From: Eudorina sp. 2006-703-Eu-15
Taxonomy: Eukaryota > Chlorophyta > Chlorophyceae > Chlamydomonadales > Volvocaceae
Assembly (NCBI GenBank): GCA_003117195.1
Contig: BDSI01000039.1
Location: 130,001-194,000, forward strand
DNA length: 64,000 bases
Reading direction: 5' to 3'
Numbering within the stretch: position 1 is the first letter of the stretch; each line of letters opens with the position of its first letter. Below the pieces are notes generated by a model, which was given only the letters and a program-made list of their open reading frames with translations, did not search any database and was not told where the DNA came from. The position numbers and the translations under genes are program-made. Shown piece after piece: positions 43,201 to 53,019 of the stretch.

Positions 43201-45503
43201 GACTCGGCCTCCAACGGCGCCGCCTCCGCGGCCGGCGGCGCCTCCGGCGCCGCCGCCGCCGGCTCGTCCTGCGGCGGCGGGGCCGCCTCCTCAGCAGCCG
43301 GCACGGCCGCTTCCGCCGGAGCGGGGTCCGCCGGCGCCTCCGGCTGGGGCGTCCCCACCTCCGCCGCCGCGTCAGGGGCCGCCTCGGTGGCCGCCTCTTC
43401 AGCGGGAGCCTCGGCGGGAGCCGCTTCCTCCGCCGGAGGTGCATCCTCAGCTGGTTGCTCCGCCTCAACCGTCGCTGCCTCGGCCACCTCGACTGACTCG
43501 TCCGCCGCTGTGGAGGCAGCGGCCGCCGCTTCTTCTGCTGCTTTCGCCTCCGCTGCTGCCGCCTCCGCGGCCGCTAAGGCGGCCGCCTCCGCTGCGGCTG
43601 CCTCTGCAGCTGCCTTGGCGGCCGCCTCCGCTTCAGCCGCCTCCGCCGCGGCTTTCGCCGCGGCTTCTGCCGCCGCTGCGTCCGCCGCCGCCTTCGCCGC
43701 CGTTTCTGCGGCCGCTGCCTCTGCCGCCGCTTTCGCCGCCGCCTCCGCAGCTGCCGCTTCCGCTGCCGCTTTCGCCGCGGCCTCTGCGGCCGCTGCCTCC
43801 GCCGCCGCCCTGGCTGCGGCTTCTGCTGCCGCTGCCTCAGCAGCCGCCTTCGCCGCTGCCTCTGCCGCCGCCTTGGCGGCCGCCGCCTCCGCCGCCTCCT
43901 TCTCGGCCGCCGCGGTCTTGGAATCTTTGGTGACAACCGTGGCCGCTGGCTCGTCGACCACCTCCGCTTCCAGACCGCCCTGCAGGACAGCCCCACGGGC
44001 CAGTACTGAAATCTTCATGCCCGCCGCCTATGACGCTATGATCCAGCACGCTGTCCTCCGTCTCACCCTCCTGCCCTGTCTTCTCCCCTCACTCGCCCGC
44101 TTCCACACCTTCCCTGACGGACCGACCACAAGGCTGAACCCCATGGCCCCCCAGCTCCTTGCCACCGTTCCCCCCAACAGACGAACATGAAAGGGCCGCT
44201 ACCCCCCCAGCCTAGCATCGCATCCAACCATCCCGCCTCACCCTTCCCCCTCACCGCAACCGAACCCTCCCTGTCCCTGCTGCAGCCACCCACCTCCGCC
44301 ACCTTGGCCACCGCCTCCTCCAGTGCGCCCCACAGGCCCTCCATCCAGGGGTCCACCACGTTCTCCACGCCGTCCACCTCATCCGCCTCCGCGGACCGGT
44401 AAAACTCCGTGGCGCCCAGCTCCGTCAGCCGCCCGCGAACCGCCCGCGGCACGCACATGAAGCGCGTGTAGTTCGAGTCGCCCAGACCCAGGAGCGTGAA
44501 GCGCACGCCCGCCAGCGGCGCCTCCGGCGCAGCCGCGCCGGGCGGCGGCTTGCGCCGCATCGAGACGAAGAACGCGGCGGCGTTGTCCGGCGGGTCGCCG
44601 TCACCCGTGGAGGATGTGACCACGACCAGCAGCGGGGTGCGGGCCGGGGACAGAGCGGCGAAGCCCAGTTCGTTGAGGGACGCGCACTTGGCATCGAAGC
44701 CCTTCTCCACTGCTTCCGCCGCCAGGTTGCGCGCGATCTCCTGGGCCGTGCCCGTTTGGCTGCCGTACAGGATGTGTACGGGCGGCTTGACGTCGGAGCG
44801 CTTGGGCTTCGGCGGGGCCGGGGGCGCGGCTGCGGCTGGGAGGGGCTGGGCGGCGGGCGTGGGAACGGGCTTGGGGGGGTCGGTGATCTTTTGGCGGAGG
44901 CGTGCGAGGATGGCCGCGCCGCCGGTCGGGGCCACTGCTGGGGCTGCGGCGGCAGGGGGCTCGGCCGCTTTGGCAACGTCAGCCGCGTTGGCTGGCTTTG
45001 GCGGCTCCGAAGGCACCTCGGGCACAAGGCTGCGTGTGGGGGTTGCTTGGACGGGGGGAGCAGCTGCCACCGTGGGTTCGGGCGGGGGTGCGGGGGCGGG
45101 GGCGGGGGCCACTTGGGCTGCGGATGGCCTTGCGGCTGCAGCAATGGCAGCGGGCTTGGGCTTGGGGGCGACCTGCAGGAGGTCCTCCAATTGGGCCGCT
45201 GATGTTACGGGTTGGGGCGGGGGCGCCTGCGGAAGGGCAATAGAAGCACAGTTTGACGGTGAGGAGGTAGGCGTACGCCAACACGACCAGCGCTTCGCTA
45301 CATGAACGAAGGACCGGACTTGTCCTCCGGATACGAGATGGACAAAGAAGGAATTTACATGTCTACACGGCAAACTGGGTGGGTACAGGCGCCAATACGA
45401 AAACAGCGCTGTATCCCACATTGGGTCGTTGGTTGCAGCATAGCCAAAGAATTGACTCCTTGAAGGTCGGGTCCAAGGGAAACGGCGCTCCCGGCGTCGC
45501 CAT
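37219..45503 (-). CDS. MTRR: Methionine synthase reductase-like diflavin reductase (MTRR type) with giant linker
   Basis: NADPH-dependent diflavin enzyme that in this family reactivates cobalamin-dependent methionine synthase. Exons in transcript order: 44294-45226 (Pro/Ala-rich N-region, then FMN domain with [25 protein letters not shown] and [12 protein letters not shown]), 42892-43979 (Ala/Glu linker), 42226-42319, 41278-41513, 40476-40863 ([13 protein letters not shown] domain), 39466-39692 (PRMYSISSS), 38866-39106 ([25 protein letters not shown] site), 38337-38501 ([14 protein letters not shown]), 37664-37834 ([15 protein letters not shown]), 37219-37263 ([10 protein letters not shown], stop). 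All join in phase. [15 protein letters not shown] and the long FMN-FAD hinge favour MTRR over cytochrome P450 reductase. The exons listed encode about 1195 aa, against roughly 700 for animal MTRR. The first exon is uncertain: an ATG at 45501-45503 starts [20 protein letters not shown] and could splice to 45226 in phase from a GTGGGA donor. Confidence 0.85.
39378..39425 (+). mobile_element. Introner-like intron-end repeat near a donor (reductase gene)
   Basis: GTCAGCGCAGTTCGAATATG then CCTACCAGTTTCC. Relative to the minus-strand reductase gene this is the inverted orientation, about 40 bases inside the donor of intron 39107-39465. Confidence 0.6.
39693..40475 (-). mobile_element. Intron with introner-like terminal inverted repeats (reductase gene)
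   Basis: In gene orientation this intron begins GTGAGGGGGGGGGTATTGG followed by AAATTGGTAGACATATC, and near its 3' end (39715-39770) carries GCTCTGGCAGCAGCGCAGTT and then TGCCTACCAATTTCC before the C-rich acceptor. The two ends are inverted copies of one sequence. A degenerate internal copy lies at 40,243-40,290. Confidence 0.72.
41611..42032. repeat. 41-bp minisatellite, about 10 units, inside an intron
   Basis: About ten nearly identical 41-bp units (TGTTTAGTGTTAGACCCACG followed by CGGCCTCAACACACGGGGTGG) stand head to tail in the intron 41514-42225 of the methionine synthase reductase gene. Variation is confined to a few positions such as GGTGGTG versus GGTTGTG. At the right edge a short inverted copy of the unit (GTGTTGAGGCCGCGTGG, 42030-42047) follows. 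Confidence 0.95.
42795..42858. repeat. (CCCCAG/CCCCAA)n microsatellite at a donor site
   Basis: Ten or so CCCCAG-type hexamers in intron 42320-42891 of the reductase gene, close to the donor of the linker exon (minus strand). Confidence 0.92.
43560..43910 (-). repeat. 39-nt coding tandem repeat (13-residue Ala/Glu/Lys unit)
   Basis: Within the linker exon of the methionine synthase reductase gene the minus strand encodes repeats of the 13-residue pattern [13 protein letters not shown], about nine units, with Lys occasionally replaced by Arg or Leu. The pattern should fold as a long single alpha-helix. Downstream the same exon becomes an acidic Pro/Ala/Glu region and then a Ser-rich region, ending at 42892. 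Confidence 0.9.
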
Positions 45504-45778
45504 GTTTACGGAGGAGAAATGTTAAGATCTGCTTTGTGCAATTGCGACTTCAACATAATATAAACGATTCCCATTCGTGATCATTGACGTAAAAATGCAA
45601 AGGTTTATTGAGGGTCGGTATGGACGGGGACTCCATTTAGAGCTTTTTATGTCAACCCATATGGCTGAGGTACTTGATTGCTACAACTGCGCACGCGTTA
45701 ACCCGCACTTCGCAAACAAAACAATCCTTCACCCTTCATACACCCAACGTACGACGAAACTAAGGGACACATTGAAAA

Positions 45779-46336
45779 TCATGACGTGAAATTATGAATA
45801 TCCTTGGGGTAGGTTTTACTGCTATGAAGACTCCTATGCAAATCCGGTATGATCCGAATTCTTACAAGCATGCCCGGAAACCAACCGCAAACCAGGAACA
45901 GTGCAGATAGGTCACCCCATTCACGCTTTCTGGACTCATGGGACGCCCAGAGCAGACGTGCGGGTGTTAGGATAACTGCAGCCCAAGAACACGCAGGCAG
46001 GAGCGCTTTAACGGGCTTCCCGTTGGACACGTTCCTCACCTCAACTGGGCCCACTTGGGTCGGATCTGCTGCAGCAGATGCGTCTCCGTCCGCATTTGTG
46101 CTGGTGTAACTTGGTGGTGATGATGAGGAGATGGAGACTTTAGCGCCGTCTTGATCGACAGCCGATGAGCTGCGCAGCTTTGATACGAGCACGATCACCA
46201 CAATCCCAGGTACCACAAATATGGCTAACGGCGTAAAGAGCAGAAGTGCGCCTACGCCGATCGATGCTGAGATGAGGCTCAGCTGGACCCAACCGTTTCC
46301 AGCTGGCGGTCCGACGCCGCTATCGCTGGTGCTCAT
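45779..46336 (-). CDS. Small predicted membrane protein, function unknown
   Basis: The minus strand opens with MSTSDSGVGPPAGNGW (ATG at 46334-46336; an in-frame ATG also lies at 46340-46342) followed by two closely spaced hydrophobic segments, SLISASIGVGALLLFTPLA and IFVVPGIVVIVLV, then a positively charged and Ser-rich tail (SKLRSSSAVDQDGAK and following). It is divergent from the DDX49-type helicase gene. A good donor, GTGAGG, follows VGPVE near 46,040, so the reading frame beyond that point may be intron. I do not recognise the family. An alga-specific small membrane protein is the most that can be said. Confidence 0.45.
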   Translation of the reverse strand: MSTSDSGVGPPAGNGWVQLSLISASIGVGALLLFTPLAIFVVPGIVVIVLVSKLRSSSAVDQDGAKVSISSSSPPSYTSTNADGDASAAADPTQVGPVEVRNVSNGKPVKALLPACSWAAVILTPARLLWASHESRKREWGDLSALFLVCGWFPGMLVRIRIIPDLHRSLHSSKTYPKDIHNFTS

Positions 46337-46661
46337 CTGCACGTTTAAAAAAAACCAAAAGCAGAAGATAAAACACAGACTGCAGCGTAACCAAGTCTAT
46401 GTAAAGATTTGCAAAAGTAGAGTTGTTGCCGGACTTCACTCGGACAAAGATGACAGCTTATAATTGCAATGTATAGACTGATGCGAGCAAAAGCTACTAC
46501 ATGTAAGAGTTCGTTTGGGAAAAAGAGGTTGGGGTGGTTGGCGCACCATGTACAGCGTCGTGCATTTAGTAAAACAGACTCGCGCAGCCTATTTTGCATA
46601 ATGTAATTGTTGCGGCAGTAAAATTTCTGTAAGTAATCAATTCACAGTGGCCGGGCGCGTA
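46337..46661. promoter_or_regulatory. Putative bidirectional promoter region
   Basis: A 325-bp, AT-richer stretch separates the divergent starts of the small membrane-protein gene (minus) and the DDX49-type helicase gene (plus). No TATA box or known element is clear enough to name. The lower GC of this stretch against both flanks is the only direct evidence. Confidence 0.4.
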
Positions 46662-49600
46662 ATGGACGCCGACGCCGACGTTCAATTGTTCGCGAACAGG
46701 CCTGCCAAAAAGCGCAGGATAAAGCATGAGCAGTCTGCAGCGAAACCCCTTCCGGTCGAACGCGCTGAACAGACCCACGGCGCCACCGAAGCTGGGCCGG
46801 CGGCCAAGCAGCTTGGCAAGCGCGGGGCAAAGCAGCAGCACGACCCGCCTGCTGCTCCCCGCATGCGCGATGCCGCAGCAGCCGACGATGCGGAGGCTCA
46901 AGCGCAGGACGACCTCGCGGCGGAGCGCAGCGGCGGCATCACCTCCACCTCGGGCGCGGAGGCGCTGCCGTTGACCGCCGACTTCAAGTCCCTGGGCCTG
47001 TCGGAGTGGCTGTGCGGCGTGTGCAAATCCCTGGGCATCAACATGCCCACGGAGGTTCAGCGCGGCTGCATCCCGGCCATCCTGGCGGGCCGCGACGTGA
47101 TCGGGCTGGCGCAAACCGGCAGCGGCAAGACCGCCGCGTTCGCGCTGCCCATCCTCCAGGCCCTGGCCAAGGATCCCTACGGAGTCTTCGCCCTCACGCT
47201 CACCCCCACCAGGTAGTTTGGTTTTTGGGTTGGCACGGTGGTAGGTAGGTAGATAGGTCATATGTATGGGATGATGGACATGACTGTGGCCCCGTACCCC
47301 CGACCCGGTGTCCAAACGGGCCCAGATACGGTATTGCTCGTAGGCGCCTCATCCATGACCATAGTGGTTTGTTGGTGTCCGCCATTGAAAGGACGCCGCC
47401 TTCTTGAAACCGACTCCCGGTGCCCCTGCGGCTAACTGTACCCCTGCCGCTACCTCTGCCCCTGCGTCTGCCTCTGCAGGGAGCTGGCGGTGCAGATTTC
47501 GGAGCAGTTCCGGGCGCTGGGTGCGGGCATGAGGCTCAAGGTAGGCAGACCCAGATTCGCACCCGGGGTCATGGGCCCTACGATTACCCCCACTCCTCCC
47601 CGCCATCTCACGCCACCCCAAGACCCAGCTCCTGACGTGCCTGGACGATGCCGGCATGGGGACGGACGCGTGACCCTCCCCCCTTGCTGACCGTCTGCCC
47701 TGCCGCGGCATCACGTGGCGCGATGATATGAACACCCCCCTTCACAATTTCCTGTACCCCCCTTCACAGTGTCCTGTACCCCCCTTCACAATGTCCTATA
47801 CCCCCCTTCATAATGTCCTACACCCCCCTTCACAATGTCCACCAATGTCCTGTAACCCCCTCATCCAGGAACCGTGTCGCTGCCACACACCTCTTTCACT
47901 GAGGGGCCGTGCCTCACGCTGCTCCCACACACCGCACACGTATCACCGCACCTTCCCCCCTCCACCCCGTCCTTGTTGGCCACTGCCAACCCGCTTCCAT
48001 CCCCCCCCCCTCAGGAGCTCGTGGTGATCGGCGGTGTGGACATGCAGCAGCAGGCGAGGGAGCTGGCCAAGCGGCCGCATGTGGTGGTGGCCACCCCGGG
48101 GCGGCTGAGGGTGGGTTGGTCGGCTGAGGTTGGCTGAGGGTGGGTTCTGGGTTGGCCGGCTGAGGGTGGGTTGGCCGGGTTGGGTGGGTGCGTGCTCGTG
48201 GAGGCTGAAGGGTGAAGGGATTGGCAAGACGTTGGCAAGCGTGACTGCGCTGGGGTGGGGTGCGGTAGGGGCATCCGGGTCGCGACGGATGGCACTGCGC
48301 CTCAGTGCCGAGGGGCCTGGGCGGAAGCCCCGGACCCCCTGCCCCGCCTGGGGTCCAGGCCATCCGCGCATCGAGCTTCCTGTCCTGTCCTGCGCTGCCC
48401 TGCTCCGACCCTGCTCCCTCTCCGCCCCCTTCTCCTCCTCCTCCTCACCAGGGGTTGTTGGACGCGGACAGCGGCCTCGCGGCGGGTTTCGCCCGCACCC
48501 GGTTCCTGGTGCTGGATGAGGCGGACCGGGTGCTGGACGCCACCTTCGAGGACGACCTCAGGTGGGGAGGGCGTCAAAAAGAAACAGCCCAGACAGGAAG
48601 GAATGGGGGTACCGGAAACTGGTAGACATACGGTATTCAAACTGCGCTGCTGCCAGAGCAAAGGTCCGGTGAAGAGAAGCAACTGTGCCACGGGTGGGGG
48701 GAAGCGGTCCTGGGGGGCCCGGGCCGGTGGGCGAGGTGAGGAGGGAGGGAGGCGGAAAACTTGCCAGCAGGTCCCGGTCCCTTGGGCGGGGGAGTCAGCC
48801 AGGAGGGCCGTCGACTGCGCACTCTGGCATACCCAACCGAACCCCGATCGCCCGGTCAAACCCCGTTCGACTGTGCACTCTGGCATACCCAACCTCGCCC
48901 TCCCTCCGCGCTTACACCCGCTAACCACGCACTACGGTATTACCGGTCTACCCCCTCGCCCTGCATCCCCATTTGAAATGTCTACCAATTTCCTATACCT
49001 CCCTCTGCATCCCCCGCCCCTTACCCCTTAGGCGCATCCTGACCAGCCTGCCCCAGGACCGCCAGACGCTGTTGTTCTCCGCCACCATGACCCGGTCGCT
49101 CATTGCGCTGCAAAAGGCCTCTCTGGCGGACGCGCACGTGTTTCAGGTACGGCGACGGCTGCGACCGTTTCAGGTGTCGCGCCCCCGAAGCCGAACCCAG
49201 TTTCTCTTCGCGCTCCGCCTGCTCCCACCCACTCCCACCCGCTCCTTGATTGTGCCGCAAGACAGCGAACCCCTGCTCTGTCCCTCGCCCTTCCCTCCAC
49301 CCTTGCCCTGGCAGTGAGCGCAGTTTGAATGTATGAACATACCCATGTCCTGAAACCCCTCCTTCCCTCCATCACCGCCCTGTCCTGCAACCCCTCCTTC
49401 CCTCCACCACCGCCCTGTCCTGTTTCTTCTTAACCTCCACCACCTCCGCCCCCCAGGCGTACGAGGGGCTGCGCACCGCCGACCGGCTGTGCGAGGAGTA
49501 CCTGTTCCTGCCCTCCAAGGTGAAGGAGGTGTACCTGCACCACCTGCTGACGGAGGTGCTGCCGGGCCGCAAGGTGCGCTCCGCCATCATCTTCGCGAGC

Positions 49601-51674
49601 ACCTGCCGCGGCTGCCATCTTCTGGCGCTGCTGCTGGAGGAGCTGGGGCTGCCCGCGGCGGCGCTGCACTCAGGTGCGGGGAGGGGGGTGTAAAAGAAAA
49701 CTGAGACGCGAGAACTGGGCCGCATTCAGGTGCGTGCGTGCGCGGCTGGGCCGACGGGGCCGCGTCCTCCTACCCACCCTCCTCCCCGAACTCCTGGTAC
49801 AGTCGCCGTCTTCATCGGATAGTTGCTCTGGCAGCAGCGCAGTATTAATATGTCTACCAATTTCCTGCCCACCCTCCCCGCCTGGACTCCCCAACTGCGC
49901 CCCCAGTGACTCGCAACGGCGTTGACGCATCCGTCCAAATACTCAATAACACTCAACCCCCCCTCCCCTTACAGCTCGGGACCCCCATCGGGCAATCAAT
50001 CCCGACACCAATCAATCCGCTGTTCCCCCCCTCGGCCGCGCCGCCACGCGCCCGCGCGCGGTCTCTATCTTTTCGTTTGCTCTGCAGGTACCGCACCCCG
50101 TAAGTATACTGCGTTATGCTGGGTGTGCCCGGGTTCGTTCTACGGGTTTATTTATTTTTTTCAATTTAACCCCCCCCTCCCACCAATTTCCTATACGGGC
50201 CCCTCTCCCCGTCCCCTTCCTCTGGTGCCCAGGCAAGAGCCAGAAGGCCCGGCTGGCGGCCCTGGCCCGCTTCAAGAGCGAGCAGGTGCCGCTGCTGCTG
50301 GCCACCGACGTGGCCTCTCGCGGACTCGACATCCCCACGGTGGACCTGGTCATCAACTACGACCTGCCCGTGCTGGCGAGGGACTACGTACACAGGTACG
50401 GGCGGGTACGGGCGGGTAGGGGCGGGGGGCTGCCTGCAGGGGGTTGCGGGAGGCTAGGGGTTGTTAAATGGTGGGATGCGGCGGGTGCGGTGGCGATTTG
50501 GGGTTTGAAGGACGGTCAGGGCGTGGGTCGGTGGGTCGGTGGGTTGACGGGAGGGGCAGCACCCCAGGAGCCTTGAGGATTACAGCGCTGGGGCGATGGG
50601 GCGCTGGGGTTCGGGCGGTGGGTGAGATGTGGGCACGGGGAGGAGCGGGTCGTAGGGGGTCGTAGGAGGGTACGCTGCTGGTATCCGACGGTGGGTACGG
50701 GTGGGATGGAGCATCCGGGGTGACAGCGGCTTCCCAGAGGCGCACCGGTGCTGCGTGCTCGCCAGGGCGGCAACAAGGAGGTGGACAGCTTTGGTGCCAG
50801 CTTGGACGGGACCAGGGCGACGAGGAGCGGGGGCGGGGGCGGGGGGTGAACGACCCACGGACGACCCCGGTGGGCCACCGGAATGCAGGAGTAGGAGCGG
50901 AAAGCTGTTATCGTAGTGTGTGTGGGTATTCGCTGGCCGGGTCCTTGGGGCCGTTGGTTCAACCGGTGATTCAGTCTGACACGGCTGTGTGGCTCCGACG
51001 GAATACCCGGCTGCTCCCCCTTCCCCGGCGTGTGTTTCCAAACAGGGTGGGTCGTACGGCTCGCGCGGGTCGCAGCGGTTGGTCGTTGAGCCTGGTGACC
51101 CAGTACGACGTCCAGTTGGTGCACGCCATCGAGGAGCTCATCGGGCACAAACTGGACGAGCACAAGTTGGACGAGCAGGAGGTGCTCAAGGGCATCACAA
51201 AGGTGCGGACGCAGTGCCGTGGGCTGTGTCCGCCAGGACAGGGGCAGGGGGGAGGAACGGGGCATACTGCATTCTTGATGTTCAAATCCCTTGGGATAGG
51301 TTCGCCTTCGCCTCTCTGAAGCTTCTGAGGTCCTCTCAACCGATGCCCCTGGTACCTGGCATCCGTCCTACCCCCGCACGTGTTGAGCGAGAAACCCGCC
51401 CGAACCGCCCAATCCCATGATTACTTACCAGTTGCACCAACGTTGTGTAAACCCCCCCCCTCGCCTCCTGGTACAGTCAAGTCTCTATCGATATTCGATC
51501 TGGCAGCAGCGCAGTATTTATATGTCTACCAATTTCCTATTACCCCCCCCCTCCCCCCCGCAGGTGTACAGCGCCAAGCGCGCCGCCATGCTCCGGGTCG
51601 CGGAGGAGGACGGACTGGACACGGGCAAGAGCAAGCGCGTCAAGAAGGCCTCGAAGAAGTTCGGGGCCACGTGA
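46662..51674 (+). CDS. DDX49: DEAD-box ATP-dependent RNA helicase, DDX49/Dbp8 (plant RH36) type
   Basis: Nucleolar helicase that in yeast and plants acts in 18S rRNA maturation. Nine exons join in phase to 526 aa: 46662-47212, 47480-47540, 48015-48110, 48452-48561, 49032-49146, 49457-49673, 50233-50395, 51046-51202, 51564-51674 (TGA). The start ATG follows an in-frame GTG 15 bases upstream; [11 protein letters not shown] near residue 12 is a likely nuclear signal. Motifs in order: Q motif region [33 protein letters not shown] (motif I); TPTRELA (Ia, split by intron 1); ATPGRL (Ib); [10 protein letters not shown] (DEAD box); LFSATMT (SAT); [28 protein letters not shown] (motif VI). [19 protein letters not shown] after motif VI is characteristic of DDX49/Dbp8. 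The C-terminus is basic ([13 protein letters not shown]). The [15 protein letters not shown] junction is in phase but has a slightly unusual motif IV region. Confidence 0.95.
48562..49031 (+). mobile_element. Intron with introner-like terminal inverted repeats (DDX49-type gene)
   Basis: Close to the donor is GGGGGTACCGGAAACTGGTA then GACATACGGTATTCAAACTG and GCTGCTGCCAGAGC; close to the acceptor is TTTGAAATGTCTACCAATTT then CCTATACC. These are reverse complements of each other. The rest of the intron is unrelated filler, including a duplicated GCACTCTGGCATACCCAACC at 48,815-48,900. Confidence 0.75.
49822..49872 (+). mobile_element. Introner-like repeat inside a DDX49-type intron
   Basis: GCTCTGGCAGCAGCGCAGTA then TATGTCTACCAATTTCC, internal to intron 49674-50232. 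A truncated copy (CACCAATTTCCTATACGGG) lies close to the acceptor at 50,184. Confidence 0.65.
50091..50172 (+). repeat. Dispersed repeat family C, copy 1
   Basis: About 82 bp starting ACCGCACCCCGTAAGTATAC and ending TTTTTTTCAATTTAACCC, in an intron of the DDX49-type gene. It is repeated at 59039 with about five mismatches and one indel. Confidence 0.88.
51508..51563 (+). mobile_element. Introner-like intron-end repeat, acceptor end (last DDX49-type intron)
   Basis: TCTGGCAGCAGCGCAGTATT then ATGTCTACCAATTTCCTATT and a C-tract ending in the CAG acceptor at 51561-51563, directly before the last exon. Confidence 0.7.
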
Positions 51675-52032
51675 TGGCCGTGCTGTGCTGTGCTGTGCTG
51701 CGCTATGCTGTGCTGCGCTATGCTGTGCTGCGACCGGAGGGTGATACGGTGGGGTTTCATTCGTCGGATGAGATGGAGCTGCAGATACATTGGGAGGGAG
51801 GGAGGGAGGGAGGGAGGGAGCGTTCACCAATGCGCGTGGGGCACATGCACGGCTCCTCCAGGGGTGGGCTGTCGGGCGCAGTGCCGTCCAGCCCCCGCCG
51901 CTCCAGGGACCGTCCACCCATCTCCAAGTGGCGCTGAGCGGAGTGGCGGCAGCACTGCAGGAGGTGCGCTGTCGGCAGCGTGCTCTCGAGGGTGGGGGCA
52001 GGGCCAGGATGGGGCGGGAGGGGCGCGGGGGT

Positions 52033-52037
52033 TGTAA
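52033..52037 (+). terminator. Probable TGTAA poly(A) signal of the DDX49-type gene
   Basis: TGTAA lies about 360 bases downstream of the helicase stop codon, in the sequence GGTTGTAAAGCG. This is the usual green-algal poly(A) motif and a normal 3' UTR length for Chlamydomonas. Confidence 0.55.
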
Positions 52038-52862
52038 AGCGCTCCGAGCGCGTGCGCGGCTGCTGCGCTGAGAAGTTATCAAGAGAGGGGCGATCGAGGC
52101 TGTGGGGCTGTTGGAGCTGCTGCTGCGCGGGTGAACACTGAACGCGCGCCGAGTCCACTACTGTTAACACGATCCAGTAGGACCCTGCCTCTCGAGCGCG
52201 GTCCGCAGATATCAAGCAACCCATAGGTACCCAGCGTCAGAGTTAAGCTCAAACACGTTTCGCAGGATTGAGCACGCATCGGTTTCGCTGGGCCGGCCGG
52301 CCGGATGTGCTTGGCCCCATTTGTACCGTATGTCCGTATCTATCGCTTGTGTTGGGTCTTTCGAGCGACTGTTGGCCGCCGGCCGTTTGCTGCCGTGTTT
52401 CCGTTCGTTCGTCACGTGTAACGATCCTTCGGGCCACTCGATAGGTTTTCTGTAGTTCCGGGCTGCAAAGAGACATTACTACCGTATACCGACAGAATGC
52501 TCGTGAGCGCGCACGCAGCCGACGTCCGTCCCCGCCGACTGCCGCAGACACACGCACGTCTTGAGTCAATGGACCCTTCGCTTGCTGGTTGAAATCGGTG
52601 TCGCGCCCGACCAAACAGCACAATGCTGCGTTCTAAAAGACCGACATCGTAAAGCTGGGTGCTGGAGCGAAGTCCCGCCCCCTCACACACCACCAACGAG
52701 CACAACAGGATGGGCTAACGATCGTTTCCTAACAGGGAAATCTTTGAGTCAGGGCTGGTGGCGGCACCGTATAGGCTCTGATGAGCCTTACCGTCTCTGC
52801 CCCCATTATCAACACACGCCAGGCAGGGTTATGCCCGCGCCGGTGTAACATTTTGCCGGCGG

Positions 52863-52896
<34 letters not shown>

Positions 52897-52897
52897 C
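52863..52897. repeat. (CAA)n microsatellite
   Basis: An uninterrupted run of about eleven CAA/AAC triplets in the gene-poor region, about 50 bp left of a copy of dispersed repeat family A. Confidence 0.95.
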
Positions 52898-52944
52898 TGC
52901 CGGAACACGTGCAACAAACATCGCAGGTGTCTTGCCGCCTTGGC

Positions 52945-53019
52945 GGTGGGGCCTGCTGGGGCTTGCCCTGGTATACACCGGTGATCCCTCTGGGGTCCGC
53001 TGTAACGTTCATTCATTCA
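52945..53019 (+). repeat. Dispersed repeat family A, copy 3
   Basis: Nearly identical core to copy 1 (one clear difference, CCCTCTGG for CCCTTTGG), with a short TTCATTCA tail. All three copies share the same strand and the same tail type. Confidence 0.9.

Noticed and set aside
42904..44190. Long plus-strand open frame of Ala/Ser repeats
   Set aside because: It is the antisense shadow of the reductase linker exon; the minus-strand exon joins its neighbours in phase and the flanking domains are clear.
37219..45226. Assignment of the diflavin reductase as cytochrome P450 reductase
   Set aside because: FAD/NADPH motifs fit both, but GDPPD, the [10 protein letters not shown] end of the FMN domain and the long hinge fit methionine synthase reductase better. 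No clear N-terminal membrane anchor was found.
44063..45421. Single 452-aa minus-strand open frame starting with [10 protein letters not shown]
   Set aside because: Only 44294-45226 shows family sequence and has good splice sites; the parts outside are probably intron or UTR read-through.
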